40,918 nt of DNA from Pseudomonas sp. GM49 (lineage in GTDB: Bacteria; Pseudomonadota; Gammaproteobacteria; Pseudomonadales; Pseudomonadaceae): contig NZ_AKJL01000336.1 in NCBI RefSeq assembly GCF_000282355.1, positions 1 to 40,918 of the forward strand, written 5' to 3'. The notes below the pieces were generated by a model, which saw only the letters and a program-made list of their open reading frames with translations, was not told the origin of the DNA and did no database searches. Of this stretch, positions 33,981-40,918 are shown piece after piece; the first letter of the stretch is position 1; every line of letters begins with the position of its first letter. Both the position numbers and the translations under genes were made by a program.

Positions 33981-35333
33981 TCAGATGCGGGTGGCGGCTT
34001 TCACACCACCCAATGGATGGGCATTTTCAGGCTGCAAGGTGAAGCTCGGAGCCTTGGTGACTACCGCCTCCTCCACCACCTGCTCTTCACCATCCAGCAC
34101 CCGTTTCAGCCTGGCTGTATCCAGCGCCCCCACCCACTTCGCAATGGCCAGGCAACCTACCCCGTTGCCGATGGTATTGGTGATGGCGCGGGCCTCGGAC
34201 ATGAATCGATCGACGCCCAGCAGCAGCACCATGCCTGACACCGGAATGTTGCCCAGGGAGGCCAGCGTCGCGGCGAGGATGATGAAGCCCGAGCCACTCA
34301 CCCCCGCCGAACCCTTGGAGGTGAACATCAACACCGCCAGGACAATCAATTGGTCGGTCAAGGTCAATGGCGTGTTGGTCGCCTGAGCGATGAAGATGGC
34401 GGCGATGGTGTAGTAGATGGCCTGGCCGTCCGGGTTGAAGCTCAGCCCGGCGGGAATCATCATGCCGGCCACCGGCTTGGAGCACCCTGCCTGTTCCATT
34501 TTGGTGATCATCTGTGGCAGCACCGACTCCGAGGAACTGGTGCCCAGTACTGTGAACAGCTCTTCCTTGATGTAGCGCAGGAACTTCCACAAGCTGAACC
34601 CGCTGTAGCGGCAGATCGGCCCCAGCACGAAGATCACGAACACGACGCAGGTCAGGTAGACACAGGCCATCAGCTTGCCCAGCGAGAACATCGAGTCAAA
34701 ACCGTATTTACCGATGGTGAAAGCAATGGCCCCGAACGCGCCGATAGGCGCCAGACGCATCACCATGTTGACGATGTTGAACATGCCGCGCATGAGGCTG
34801 TCGATGACGTCGATGAAGATCCTGGCGCGGGGGCCGGCATTGGCCAGGGCTACGCCCAGCAGGATAGAGAACAGCAGAATCTGCAGCACATTCCCCTTGG
34901 CGAAAGCATCGACGATGGTGTCCGGAATGATGCTCAGGACGAAATCCATGAACGAGTTGTGCGGTGCCTGGGTGGTGTATGTGGCAATGCTGGATGTGTC
35001 CAGTGCCTTGGGGTCGATATTCATGCCGGCACCTGGCTTGAACACATCCACCACGATCAGGCCGATGGCCAGGGCCAAGGTGGACACCACTTCGAAGTAG
35101 AGCAATGCGCGCACGCCCACACGCCCCAGTTCCTTCATGTTTTCCATGCGTGCGATGCCGCTGACCACCGTCAGGAAGATCACCGGGGCGAGGAGCATCT
35201 TGATCAGTTTGATGAAGCCGTCGCCGATGGGTTTGAGCGCTGTCCCTGTTTCGGGAAACAGCACCCCGACGATTGCGCCGAGTACGACTGCGATGAGTAC
35301 TTGTACATAGAGTTTGCCGAGTATGCGTTTCAT
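33981..35333 (-). CDS. dctA: DctA-type C4-dicarboxylate:cation symporter, probable tartrate carrier
   Basis: A 450-residue inner-membrane carrier of the DAACS (glutamate/dicarboxylate symporter) family, with about eight membrane helices and two re-entrant loops. The serine-rich loop GTSSSESVLPQM is present near residue 265. The conserved helix motif, usually FNLDGT.IY, reads FNPDGQAIYYT near 297, an unusual change at a substrate-contact region. VSGSGFIILAATLASLGNIP and DRFMSEARAITNTIGNG are otherwise normal. The C-terminal tail after residue 420 is longer than usual. It sits beside ttuC on the same strand, so tartrate or a similar diacid is the likely substrate. Confidence 0.88.
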   Translation of the reverse strand: MKRILGKLYVQVLIAVVLGAIVGVLFPETGTALKPIGDGFIKLIKMLLAPVIFLTVVSGIARMENMKELGRVGVRALLYFEVVSTLALAIGLIVVDVFKPGAGMNIDPKALDTSSIATYTTQAPHNSFMDFVLSIIPDTIVDAFAKGNVLQILLFSILLGVALANAGPRARIFIDVIDSLMRGMFNIVNMVMRLAPIGAFGAIAFTIGKYGFDSMFSLGKLMACVYLTCVVFVIFVLGPICRYSGFSLWKFLRYIKEELFTVLGTSSSESVLPQMITKMEQAGCSKPVAGMMIPAGLSFNPDGQAIYYTIAAIFIAQATNTPLTLTDQLIVLAVLMFTSKGSAGVSGSGFIILAATLASLGNIPVSGMVLLLGVDRFMSEARAITNTIGNGVGCLAIAKWVGALDTARLKRVLDGEEQVVEEAVVTKAPSFTLQPENAHPLGGVKAATRI

Positions 35334-35427
35334 GGCGGACCCTGAATTTTTATTGTTGTCAGGAAATGCCCAGGAGTTCGGTCCGAGTGACCAACCCCTG
35401 TGGCGCTATATCACGATAAGGAAGTGT

Positions 35428-36486
35428 TTAACGTCGCAGCAGCGCAATGACTGCATCGGTCACCTGGCGAGTGGTGGCCGTGCCGCCCAGGTCAGGGGTA
35501 TGCACGCCCGCCTCGGTCACGGCTTCGATGGCCGACATCAACTGACGAGATGCCTGCACCTCGCCCAGGTGCTCGAGCATCATGGCGGCGGTCCAGAAGG
35601 TCGCGATGGGGTTAGCCACGCCTTTGCCGGTGATGTCGAATGCGGAACCGTGGATGGGTTCGAACATCGACGGGAATTTCTTGCTCGGGTTGAGGTTGGC
35701 GGTGGGCGCGATGCCCAGGCTGCCCGACAGCGCAGCAGCCAGGTCTGAGAGAATGTCGGCGTGCAGGTTGGTGGCCACGATCACATCCAGGGTGGATGGC
35801 TTGAGCACCATGCGGGTAGTCACGGCGTCTACCAGTTCCTTGTCGATTTTCACGTCAGGGAAGTCCTTCGCCACTTCGTAAAAAATCTCATCCCACAGCA
35901 CCATGCCATGGCGCTGGGCATTGGACTTGGTGACCATGGTCAGGTGCTTGCGTGGCCGGGTACGCGCCAGCTCGAAGGCAAAGCGATGGATTCGCTCGAC
36001 ACCGGCACGGGTAAACACCGACACCTCGGTGGCCACCTCTTCCGGCAAGCCCCGATGCACCCGGCCACCGTTGCCGGAGTACTCGCCTTCGGAGTTTTCA
36101 CGGATCACCACCCAGTCGATCTCGTGGCCGTTGTTCAGTGGGCTTTTCACGCCCGGCAACACGCGAGCCGGACGCACGTTGGCGTATTGGTCGAAGCCTT
36201 GGCAGATCGGCAGACGCAGGCCCCAGAGGGAGACGTGGTCCGGCACATTGAGTGCACCCACGGCGCCAAAGAAGATGGAATCGAAGGTCTTGAGCTCTTC
36301 CAGGCCACCTTCGGGAATGTAGTGGCCGTTTTTGAGGAAGTTGTCAGAGTTCCAGTCAAAGTGTTTGAAGTCCAGGGCAAAGGTGCCCGAACATTCGGCC
36401 AGTGCCTTGAGCACTTCAACGCCGGCGTCGATCACCTCCACGCCGATACCGTCACCAGGAACCGCTGCAATTTTGTAAGTGTTCAT
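35428..36486 (-). CDS. ttuC: Tartrate dehydrogenase/decarboxylase (D-malate dehydrogenase family)
   Basis: A 352-residue beta-decarboxylating dehydrogenase of the isocitrate/isopropylmalate family. It begins MNTYKIAAVPGDGIGVEVI and has LRLPICQGFDQYANVRPARV, VIRENSEGEYSGNGG, DAVTTRMVLKPSTLDVIVAT and MFEPIHGSAFDITGKG, which mark the tartrate dehydrogenase/D-malate group. Such enzymes use NAD+ and Mn2+ or Mg2+ to oxidise tartrate isomers or D-malate. The ATG at 36486 has GGAG six bases upstream, better than the TTG two codons before. It is 94 bases from dctA and probably in one operon with it. Confidence 0.92.
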   Translation of the reverse strand: MNTYKIAAVPGDGIGVEVIDAGVEVLKALAECSGTFALDFKHFDWNSDNFLKNGHYIPEGGLEELKTFDSIFFGAVGALNVPDHVSLWGLRLPICQGFDQYANVRPARVLPGVKSPLNNGHEIDWVVIRENSEGEYSGNGGRVHRGLPEEVATEVSVFTRAGVERIHRFAFELARTRPRKHLTMVTKSNAQRHGMVLWDEIFYEVAKDFPDVKIDKELVDAVTTRMVLKPSTLDVIVATNLHADILSDLAAALSGSLGIAPTANLNPSKKFPSMFEPIHGSAFDITGKGVANPIATFWTAAMMLEHLGEVQASRQLMSAIEAVTEAGVHTPDLGGTATTRQVTDAVIALLRR

Positions 36487-36669
36487 CGTCAACTCCGCCT
36501 TTTATTTTCGTGCGCCTTCGAAGGGAGATCAGCCGGCGTGTGGCTGGAATATACGAAGTGAGCAACAGGCGTTGGTTAACTCAAAATCACTACATTATTA
36601 AATTTAATTCATTAATTCCTGTTGGGCTTGCTACACACGCAGTTATAGGCACGGTTGGTCTATTCAGAG
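36487..36669. promoter_or_regulatory. ttuC upstream region with the shared 60-bp segment
   Basis: 36542-36601 matches the segment before the LysR gene, including GGTTAACT (36574-36581) and the final ATTAA. Relative to ttuC the segment is turned round, as if a LysR gene copy had once stood on the plus strand here, or as if the regulator binds in either direction. Confidence 0.5.
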
Positions 36670-36822
36670 TTACTGCGGCAGGCAGCACAGGGTGTTCCTG
36701 GCGTTGTCCCGTACACCTGTGGCAATGACCATGACCGGATCGATTTTCGGCCAGTCCTGTTTGACGATCAGCATTGCCTGTTCCTTTAGCGTTGCCAGAT
36801 CGTGCAACGCATATAACGCCAT
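36670..36822 (-). CDS. Possible 50-residue ORF, unknown
   Basis: The minus strand reads MALYALHDLATLKEQAMLIV and then KQDWPKIDPVMVIATGVRDN before a stop at 36670. It has a natural amino-acid mix but no well-spaced ribosome site and no recognised domain. It could be a remnant of a larger gene between ttuC and the CBS protein, or chance. Confidence 0.25.
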   Translation of the reverse strand: MALYALHDLATLKEQAMLIVKQDWPKIDPVMVIATGVRDNARNTLCCLPQ

Positions 36823-36864
36823 GCCTTATTCATAAGCCTTCGATCCACCCTGCCCCCGGTCCTT

Positions 36865-37305
36865 TTAATGTCCGCGAATGTAGTGTTCCAGTTGCCGGAT
36901 CAGCTCGGCCTGCTCGACGATGGCTTCTTTGACCAGATCACCAATCGACAACAGACCAATCAGTTGGTCGCCCTCCACCACCGGTAGATGGCGCAGATGA
37001 CTGTCAGTCATGACCGCCATGCAACGCTCGATGCTCTGCTGACTGTCTGCTGTCACGACGGGCGCGCTCATGATGGCCCGGACCGGCGTACCGACCGAAG
37101 AGCGCCCCTGTAGAACGACCTTGCGCGCATAGTCGCGTTCGCTGATAACGCCGACCACCTGCCCCTGCTCCATGACGGGTAGAGCCCCGACATTTTTTTC
37201 GGCCATCAACTTCAACGCTTCAAGCACCATCTGGTCTGGCGCGATGCTATGCACCCGCCGGTTCTGCACGGCCTTCAGCTTCAGCAGTTGTGCGGCTGTT
37301 TTCAT
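36865..37305 (-). CDS. CBS-domain pair protein
   Basis: A 146-residue protein made almost wholly of two CBS motifs (about 8-66 and 74-130): KNVGALPVMEQGQVVGVISE plus RDYAR in the first and DSHLRHLPVVEGDQLIGLLS plus IGDLVKE in the second. CBS pairs bind adenine nucleotides or NAD-type ligands and act as cytoplasmic sensors, but the target of this stand-alone form is unknown. The ATG at 37305 has GGAGG five bases upstream. It follows nirD by 100 bases on the same strand, possibly as a separate unit. Confidence 0.92.
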   Translation of the reverse strand: MKTAAQLLKLKAVQNRRVHSIAPDQMVLEALKLMAEKNVGALPVMEQGQVVGVISERDYARKVVLQGRSSVGTPVRAIMSAPVVTADSQQSIERCMAVMTDSHLRHLPVVEGDQLIGLLSIGDLVKEAIVEQAELIRQLEHYIRGH

Positions 37306-37361
37306 ACGAGCCTCCGATACGGTTTGTCATTGATCATCGACGTCGCCGGAGCCTGGCTACA

Positions 37362-37376
37362 TCATTCATTGAATGA
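37362..37376. promoter_or_regulatory. Short perfect inverted repeat between nirD and the CBS gene
   Basis: TCATTCA-T-TGAATGA, seven bases each side. It is too AT-rich for a terminator, has no T-run, and lies 57 bases before the CBS gene start. It may be an operator. Confidence 0.3.
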
Positions 37377-37405
37377 GCGTTCAGACCCCGTCAAAACCCA
37401 TGTGG

Positions 37406-37792
37406 TCAGGCCACCGCGACTTCCACCTGGCCTGCGTTCAGGCGCACCGGCCAGACCCGAAGGCGCTGCTGCGGATACTCCAGACAACTGCCGTCCTCAA
37501 GGCGGAAATGCTGTTTGTAGAGTGGCGAGGCAATCACCAGATCGCCCTTGATGCTGCCGACCAGCCCGCGACCGATGACATTCGCCCCGGATTGCGGGTC
37601 ATGATTATCGATGGCATAGAGGGTCTTGCCTTCGGCAGCCGGCAGGTAGAACAGCGCCACTTGTGCACCATCGAGCCAGACGACAACGCCGGAGTTACTC
37701 ACCAGATCCTCCTGGCGGCACACAGCTTGCCAGGCTTGTGGATTGACCAGGGAGGAGCAGGAATAGGCTCGCTGGGTATCGGACTGGCTCAT
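37406..37792 (-). CDS. nirD: Nitrite reductase (NADH) small subunit
   Basis: A 128-residue Rieske-fold protein that partners NirB in the cytoplasmic six-electron reduction of nitrite to ammonium. It has the fold's conserved text (VVVWLDGAQVALFYLP, YAIDNHDPQSGANVIGRGLV, ASPLYKQHFRLEDG, RVWPVRLNAGQVEV) but no Cys-X-His cluster ligands, as is usual for NirD. Its ATG overlaps the nirB stop by one base (TGATG), so the two are coupled. Confidence 0.95.
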   Translation of the reverse strand: MSQSDTQRAYSCSSLVNPQAWQAVCRQEDLVSNSGVVVWLDGAQVALFYLPAAEGKTLYAIDNHDPQSGANVIGRGLVGSIKGDLVIASPLYKQHFRLEDGSCLEYPQQRLRVWPVRLNAGQVEVAVA

Positions 37793-40353
37793 CAGGCAAT
37801 CTCCTCAATGACAGGGATAAGGTGGAGTTCAGCGGCCATGATCGGCCGGCGCTGACCGCGTTCCTGGACAAAATGGATGTCCGGGTCCGGGCGTTGATCG
37901 TTGACGAAGGTGCGGAATCGCTTGAGCTTTTCCGGGTCTTTCAGGGCATTGGCCCATTCGCACTCGTAGCGGTCGACCACCCGTTGCATCTGCGATTCGA
38001 GCTCAAGGCCAAGCCCCAGGCTGTCGTTGATGACCACGTCCTTGAGGTAATCCAGACCGCCCTCCAGGCTTTCACGCCAGACCGAGGTGCGCTGCAATTT
38101 GTCGGCGGTGCGGATGTAGAACATCAGGAACCGGTCGATGTAACGGATCAGGGTTTCATCATCCAGGTCGGTGGCGAACAGCTCGGCGTGGCGTGGACGC
38201 ATGCCGCCGTTACCCGCCACGTAGAGGTTCCAGCCATTCTCGGTGGCGATCACGCCCACGTCCTTGCTCTGCGCCTCGGCACATTCACGGGTGCAGCCGG
38301 AAACCGCGAACTTGAGCTTGTGCGGTGAGCGCAGGCCTTTGTAGCGATCCTCGAGGGTCAGGGCCATTTTCACGCTGTCCTGCACGCCATAACGGCACCA
38401 GGTGCTGCCGACGCAGGACTTCACCGTCCGGGTCGATTTGCCGTAGGCGTGCCCGGTTTCGAAACCGGCCTCGATCAACTCGGACCAGATGTCCGGCAAC
38501 TGATGCAACTGTGCGCCGAACAGGTCGATCCGCTGGCCGCCGGTGATTTTGGTGTAGAGGTCGTATTTCTTCGCCACCACGCCAATCGCGATCAGCTTGT
38601 CGGCTGTGATCTCGCCCCCGGCGATGCGCGGCACCACCGAATAGGTACCGTTTTTCTGCATGTTGGCCATGAAGGTGTCGTTGGTGTCCTGCAACGGCAC
38701 CAGTGACGTGTCCATGATCGGCTGATTCCAGCACGAGGCGAGAATCGAACCCACGGCCGGCTTGCAAACGTCGCAACCGGTATGGCCACGGCCGTGCCTG
38801 GCCAACAGTTCTTCGAAGGTGATCACCCCTTCTACCCGCACCAGCGCATAAAGCTCCTGACGGGTATAGGCGAAGTGTTCGCACAGACTTTTATCGACAC
38901 TGACGCCACGGGCAATCAACTCATGCTCGAACACTTGCTTGAGCAGGCCGGCGCAACCGCCACAGCCGGTGCAGGCCTTGGTCTGCGACTTGAGCTGGCC
39001 CAGGTCGGTACAGCCTCCGTCGATGGCCGAACAGATGGAGCCCTTGGTGACGTTATGACAGGAGCACACCGTGGCCGACTCGGGCAGCGCACCCGGGCCC
39101 AGGGTCGGCGCGCCTTCGGAGGACGGCAGAATCAGGCTGGCAGGTTCCGCTGGCAAGGCGATGCTGTTCTGCATGTACTGCAGCAAGGTGTCGTAATAGC
39201 TGTTGTCACCGACCAGCACTGCACCGAGGACGTGTTTGCCACTGGCATCCACCACCAGGCGGCGATAGCTGGCGCTGGTTTCGTCGATGAACTGATAGCT
39301 GCGCGCGCCCGGGGTATTGCCGTGCGCGTCGCCGATGGAGCCGACATCCACCCCCAGCAGCTTGAGCTTGGTCGACATGTCGGCACCGGTGAACGGCTCG
39401 GCGACTTCGTTGCACAGACGGGCCGCGACGCTGCGTGCCATCTGGTAGCCCGGCGCGACCAGGCCGAACAGGCTGCCGTTCCATGAAGCGCATTCACCGA
39501 TGGCGTAGATGTTCGGGTCGCAACTCAGGCACGTGTCGTCGATCACCACGCCACCGCGCGGACCGATTTCCAGCGCGCATTGACGAGCCAGCGCGTCTTG
39601 AGCGCGGATACCGGCGGAAAACACGATCAGGTCGGTTTCGAGGAATTCGTCATTGGCGAAATTCATGCGATAGCGGTACTGCTCGCCCGCGCTGATCGAT
39701 TGAGTGGCGCGGGACAGGTGTACACCGACGCCCAATCGTTCGATCTGCGCCTTGAGCGCCTGGCCACCGAGGTCATCGAGCTGTACCGGCATCAAGCGCG
39801 GCGCGAATTCCACCACGTGGGCTTCAAGGCCCAGGCTCTTCAACGCGTTCGCGGCTTCCAGACCCAGCAAGCCTCCGCCGACCACCACGCCGCGCCGGGC
39901 ATTGGCTGCCGCAGCCCGAATGGCATCGAGGTCTTCCAGGGTGCGATAGACCAGACGCGATTCACCTTCGGCGCCTTCGATTGGCGGAACAAACGGATAA
40001 GACCCGGTGGCCAGAACCAATTTGTCATACGTGACGTAACCTTGCGAGGTGATTACCTGGCGACGGACGCGGTCGATTTCCAATACCGGCACATCCAGAT
40101 GCAGCGTAACGCCGGGCGTCTGGTAAAGCGACGCATCAGACAGCGCCAGCGACTCGGCATCACGACCGGAGAAGTACTCGGAAAGATGCACACGGTCATA
40201 GGCACGCATCGGTTCCTCACTGAAGACGTGCAGTCGGTAATGGTCAAGCGCTCCCCGCTCGATCAGCTGTTCGACACAATGATGTCCGACCATGCCATTA
40301 CCGATCACGATCAGCGTTTGCATCTTGTTCAACGTGGCAACATTGGAATTCAT
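37792..40353 (-). CDS. nirB: Assimilatory nitrite reductase (NAD(P)H), large subunit
   Basis: An 853-residue enzyme. Residues from about 12 to 330 form the FAD/NAD(P)H pyridine-nucleotide reductase part (TLIVIGNGMVGHHC, ATGSYPFVPPIEGA, GVVVGGGLLGLEAA). Two bacterioferritin-associated-ferredoxin-like [2Fe-2S] regions follow (CSCHNVTKGSIC and CTGCGGC; then CDVCKPAVGS). The C-terminal sulfite/nitrite reductase part binds siroheme and [4Fe-4S] through Cys647, Cys653, Cys687 and Cys691 (CVGSTWC and CTREC). The ATG at 40353 has only a weak ribosome site, but the frame upstream runs through the leader hairpins and is not coding. A sigma54 promoter and leader terminator lie upstream. Confidence 0.95.
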   Translation of the reverse strand: MNSNVATLNKMQTLIVIGNGMVGHHCVEQLIERGALDHYRLHVFSEEPMRAYDRVHLSEYFSGRDAESLALSDASLYQTPGVTLHLDVPVLEIDRVRRQVITSQGYVTYDKLVLATGSYPFVPPIEGAEGESRLVYRTLEDLDAIRAAAANARRGVVVGGGLLGLEAANALKSLGLEAHVVEFAPRLMPVQLDDLGGQALKAQIERLGVGVHLSRATQSISAGEQYRYRMNFANDEFLETDLIVFSAGIRAQDALARQCALEIGPRGGVVIDDTCLSCDPNIYAIGECASWNGSLFGLVAPGYQMARSVAARLCNEVAEPFTGADMSTKLKLLGVDVGSIGDAHGNTPGARSYQFIDETSASYRRLVVDASGKHVLGAVLVGDNSYYDTLLQYMQNSIALPAEPASLILPSSEGAPTLGPGALPESATVCSCHNVTKGSICSAIDGGCTDLGQLKSQTKACTGCGGCAGLLKQVFEHELIARGVSVDKSLCEHFAYTRQELYALVRVEGVITFEELLARHGRGHTGCDVCKPAVGSILASCWNQPIMDTSLVPLQDTNDTFMANMQKNGTYSVVPRIAGGEITADKLIAIGVVAKKYDLYTKITGGQRIDLFGAQLHQLPDIWSELIEAGFETGHAYGKSTRTVKSCVGSTWCRYGVQDSVKMALTLEDRYKGLRSPHKLKFAVSGCTRECAEAQSKDVGVIATENGWNLYVAGNGGMRPRHAELFATDLDDETLIRYIDRFLMFYIRTADKLQRTSVWRESLEGGLDYLKDVVINDSLGLGLELESQMQRVVDRYECEWANALKDPEKLKRFRTFVNDQRPDPDIHFVQERGQRRPIMAAELHLIPVIEEIA

Positions 40354-40392
40354 AGAAAGCACCCAGCCCGAGCCAATCACGGTTTTAAAAGC

Positions 40393-40426
40393 AAAAAAAA
40401 CGCCTGAAACCTTGCGGTTCCAGGCG
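40393..40426 (-). terminator. Leader terminator upstream of nirB
   Basis: On the minus strand CGCCTG.AACC-GCAA-GGTT.CAGGCG is followed by eight T, an intrinsic terminator 40 bases before nirB. It would stop transcription unless an antitermination protein acts. Its left arm GCCTG is also the right arm of the hexaloop hairpin at 40421-40436, so the two cannot form together. Confidence 0.88.
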
Positions 40427-40471
40427 TCTTTGCCTGTTCTTTTGTGGTGTTGAAACAGGCCTCTATGCCTG
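40421..40471 (-). promoter_or_regulatory. Two hexaloop hairpins, ANTAR (NasT/NasR-type) antitermination site
   Basis: On the minus strand, CAGGC-ATAGAG-GCCTG (40471-40456) and CAGGC-AAAGAC-GCCTG (40436-40421) are two hairpins with equal stems and six-base loops, each with A at loop position 1 and G at position 4. This is the known signature of RNA targets of ANTAR-domain antiterminators. The second hairpin excludes the terminator. Nitrate- or nitrite-dependent control by a NasS-NasT pair encoded elsewhere is expected. Confidence 0.82.
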
Positions 40472-40570
40472 ATCCACCGATGTTGCCCACGACCTGTTCG
40501 GCCAATCGATCGTCGTTGACCGAGGGGGCTGTCCACACGAATGCGTTCCAGGTGGACCTGATGTCAACCT

Positions 40571-40586
40571 TGCAGCCTTTGTGCCA
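40571..40586 (-). promoter_or_regulatory. Sigma54 (-24/-12) promoter of nirBD
   Basis: The minus strand reads TGGCAC-AAAGG-CTGCA, with the invariant GG and GC ten bases apart. Transcription would start near 40560, giving a leader of about 200 bases before nirB. This implies NtrC-type activation under nitrogen limitation. GTGCAC and GTGCA words at about 40699-40704 and 40730-40734 may be NtrC half-sites. Confidence 0.7.
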
Positions 40587-40918
40587 GCCAGCCACAGAGA
40601 GACTTCAACTATCTGCAAACATTGACTCTTGAGCCAGGGGGGATTGTCACGGCAATTGTTGTCTACAGGCGAAAGCTCTTTGCGGCGCTTCCGACTGGTG
40701 CACGCTGTTACGCATAGCGCTTTATAAAAGTGCATTTACAGTTCGATGCCACAGCTCGTTGGAACTCAAGCCTGTTTTTCGCCAGCCGAACTGTTGGAAC
40801 GGCACAACCGATTCCAGCTAATGACCGCCGATTACAACGCCCTCCCCGCCGGCCAAAAATACAACGGTATTCGGCTAATAATGCGATCTGTAGCAGCTGC
40901 CGAGCCCGCGAGGCTGCG
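40587..40918. other. Upstream activating region and gene-free end of window, with a REP-like element
   Basis: After the possible NtrC half-sites no gene is seen. The last 30 bases (TGTAGCAGCTGCCGAG, then CCCGCGAGGCTGCG) match a second common Pseudomonas intergenic element type, different from the GTGGGAGC family, and run off the window. Confidence 0.5.

Noticed and set aside
34350..35345. Plus-strand open frame of 331 codons opposite dctA
   Set aside because: Its composition is dominated by His, Asp and Gln as expected for an antisense frame, and the DctA reading is clear.

Overview
The window looks like chromosomal DNA of a Pseudomonas of the fluorescens/putida type. The evidence is GC-rich coding sequence with strong Shine-Dalgarno sites, three paired REP elements with the GTGGGAGC core, a complete pseudomonad-style myo-inositol operon whose IolC is fused to a DUF2090 domain, a Roc (SadARS-like) signalling locus, and a nirBD operon with a sigma54 promoter and an ANTAR-type leader. 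No rRNA, tRNA or CRISPR array was seen.

Region 1 (1-13231) is inositol catabolism. On the minus strand the order of transcription is iolC, iolE, iolB, mmsA (iolA), iolI, iolD, iolG, an IolH-like TIM-barrel protein, and a Gfo/Idh/MocA dehydrogenase cut off by the window edge. Together they oxidise inositol (IolG), isomerise and dehydrate inosose (IolI, IolE), open the ring (IolD), isomerise deoxyglucuronate (IolB), phosphorylate and probably cleave deoxy-ketogluconate (IolC-DUF2090), and oxidise malonate semialdehyde (MmsA). The RpiR-type regulator iolR is divergent, and a second Gfo/Idh dehydrogenase follows it. Both promoters carry the same AT-rich inverted repeat, a candidate IolR operator.

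Region 2 (13275-18019) starts with a divergent Lrp/AsnC regulator and LysE-type exporter. It then becomes a degraded stretch: a panB 3' remnant, a MaoC hydratase split by a frameshift, a frameshifted small ORF, the tail of a type I secretion ABC transporter, an orphan lipoprotein, and two copies of a short dispersed repeat.

Region 3 (18020-24320) is a three-gene Roc-like system: rocA1 (NarL-type regulator), rocS1 (BvgS-type unorthodox sensor kinase) and rocR (REC-EAL, with one active-site Asp replaced by Pro). Two of its 3' ends carry the dispersed repeat in the same orientation.

Region 4 (24513-30749) is a probable acquired catabolic or biosynthetic cluster: four short-chain dehydrogenases, one 3-ketosteroid-dehydrogenase-like flavoprotein and one SnoaL-like protein. 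An IS3-family transposase remnant lies on one side and a group IIC intron remnant (recognisable domains V and VI) on the other. Its substrate is unknown, and it is the best candidate here for an undescribed pathway.

Region 5 (31201-36486) is tartrate use: ttdA and ttdB (L-tartrate dehydratase), a LysR regulator, a DctA-type carrier and a tartrate/D-malate dehydrogenase. The regulator and dehydrogenase promoters share an ungapped 60-bp segment that probably contains the regulator's site.

Region 6 (36865-40918) holds a CBS-domain protein and nirB-nirD (assimilatory nitrite reductase). Upstream of nirB are a sigma54 promoter, two hexaloop hairpins and an intrinsic terminator, the layout expected for NasT-type antitermination.
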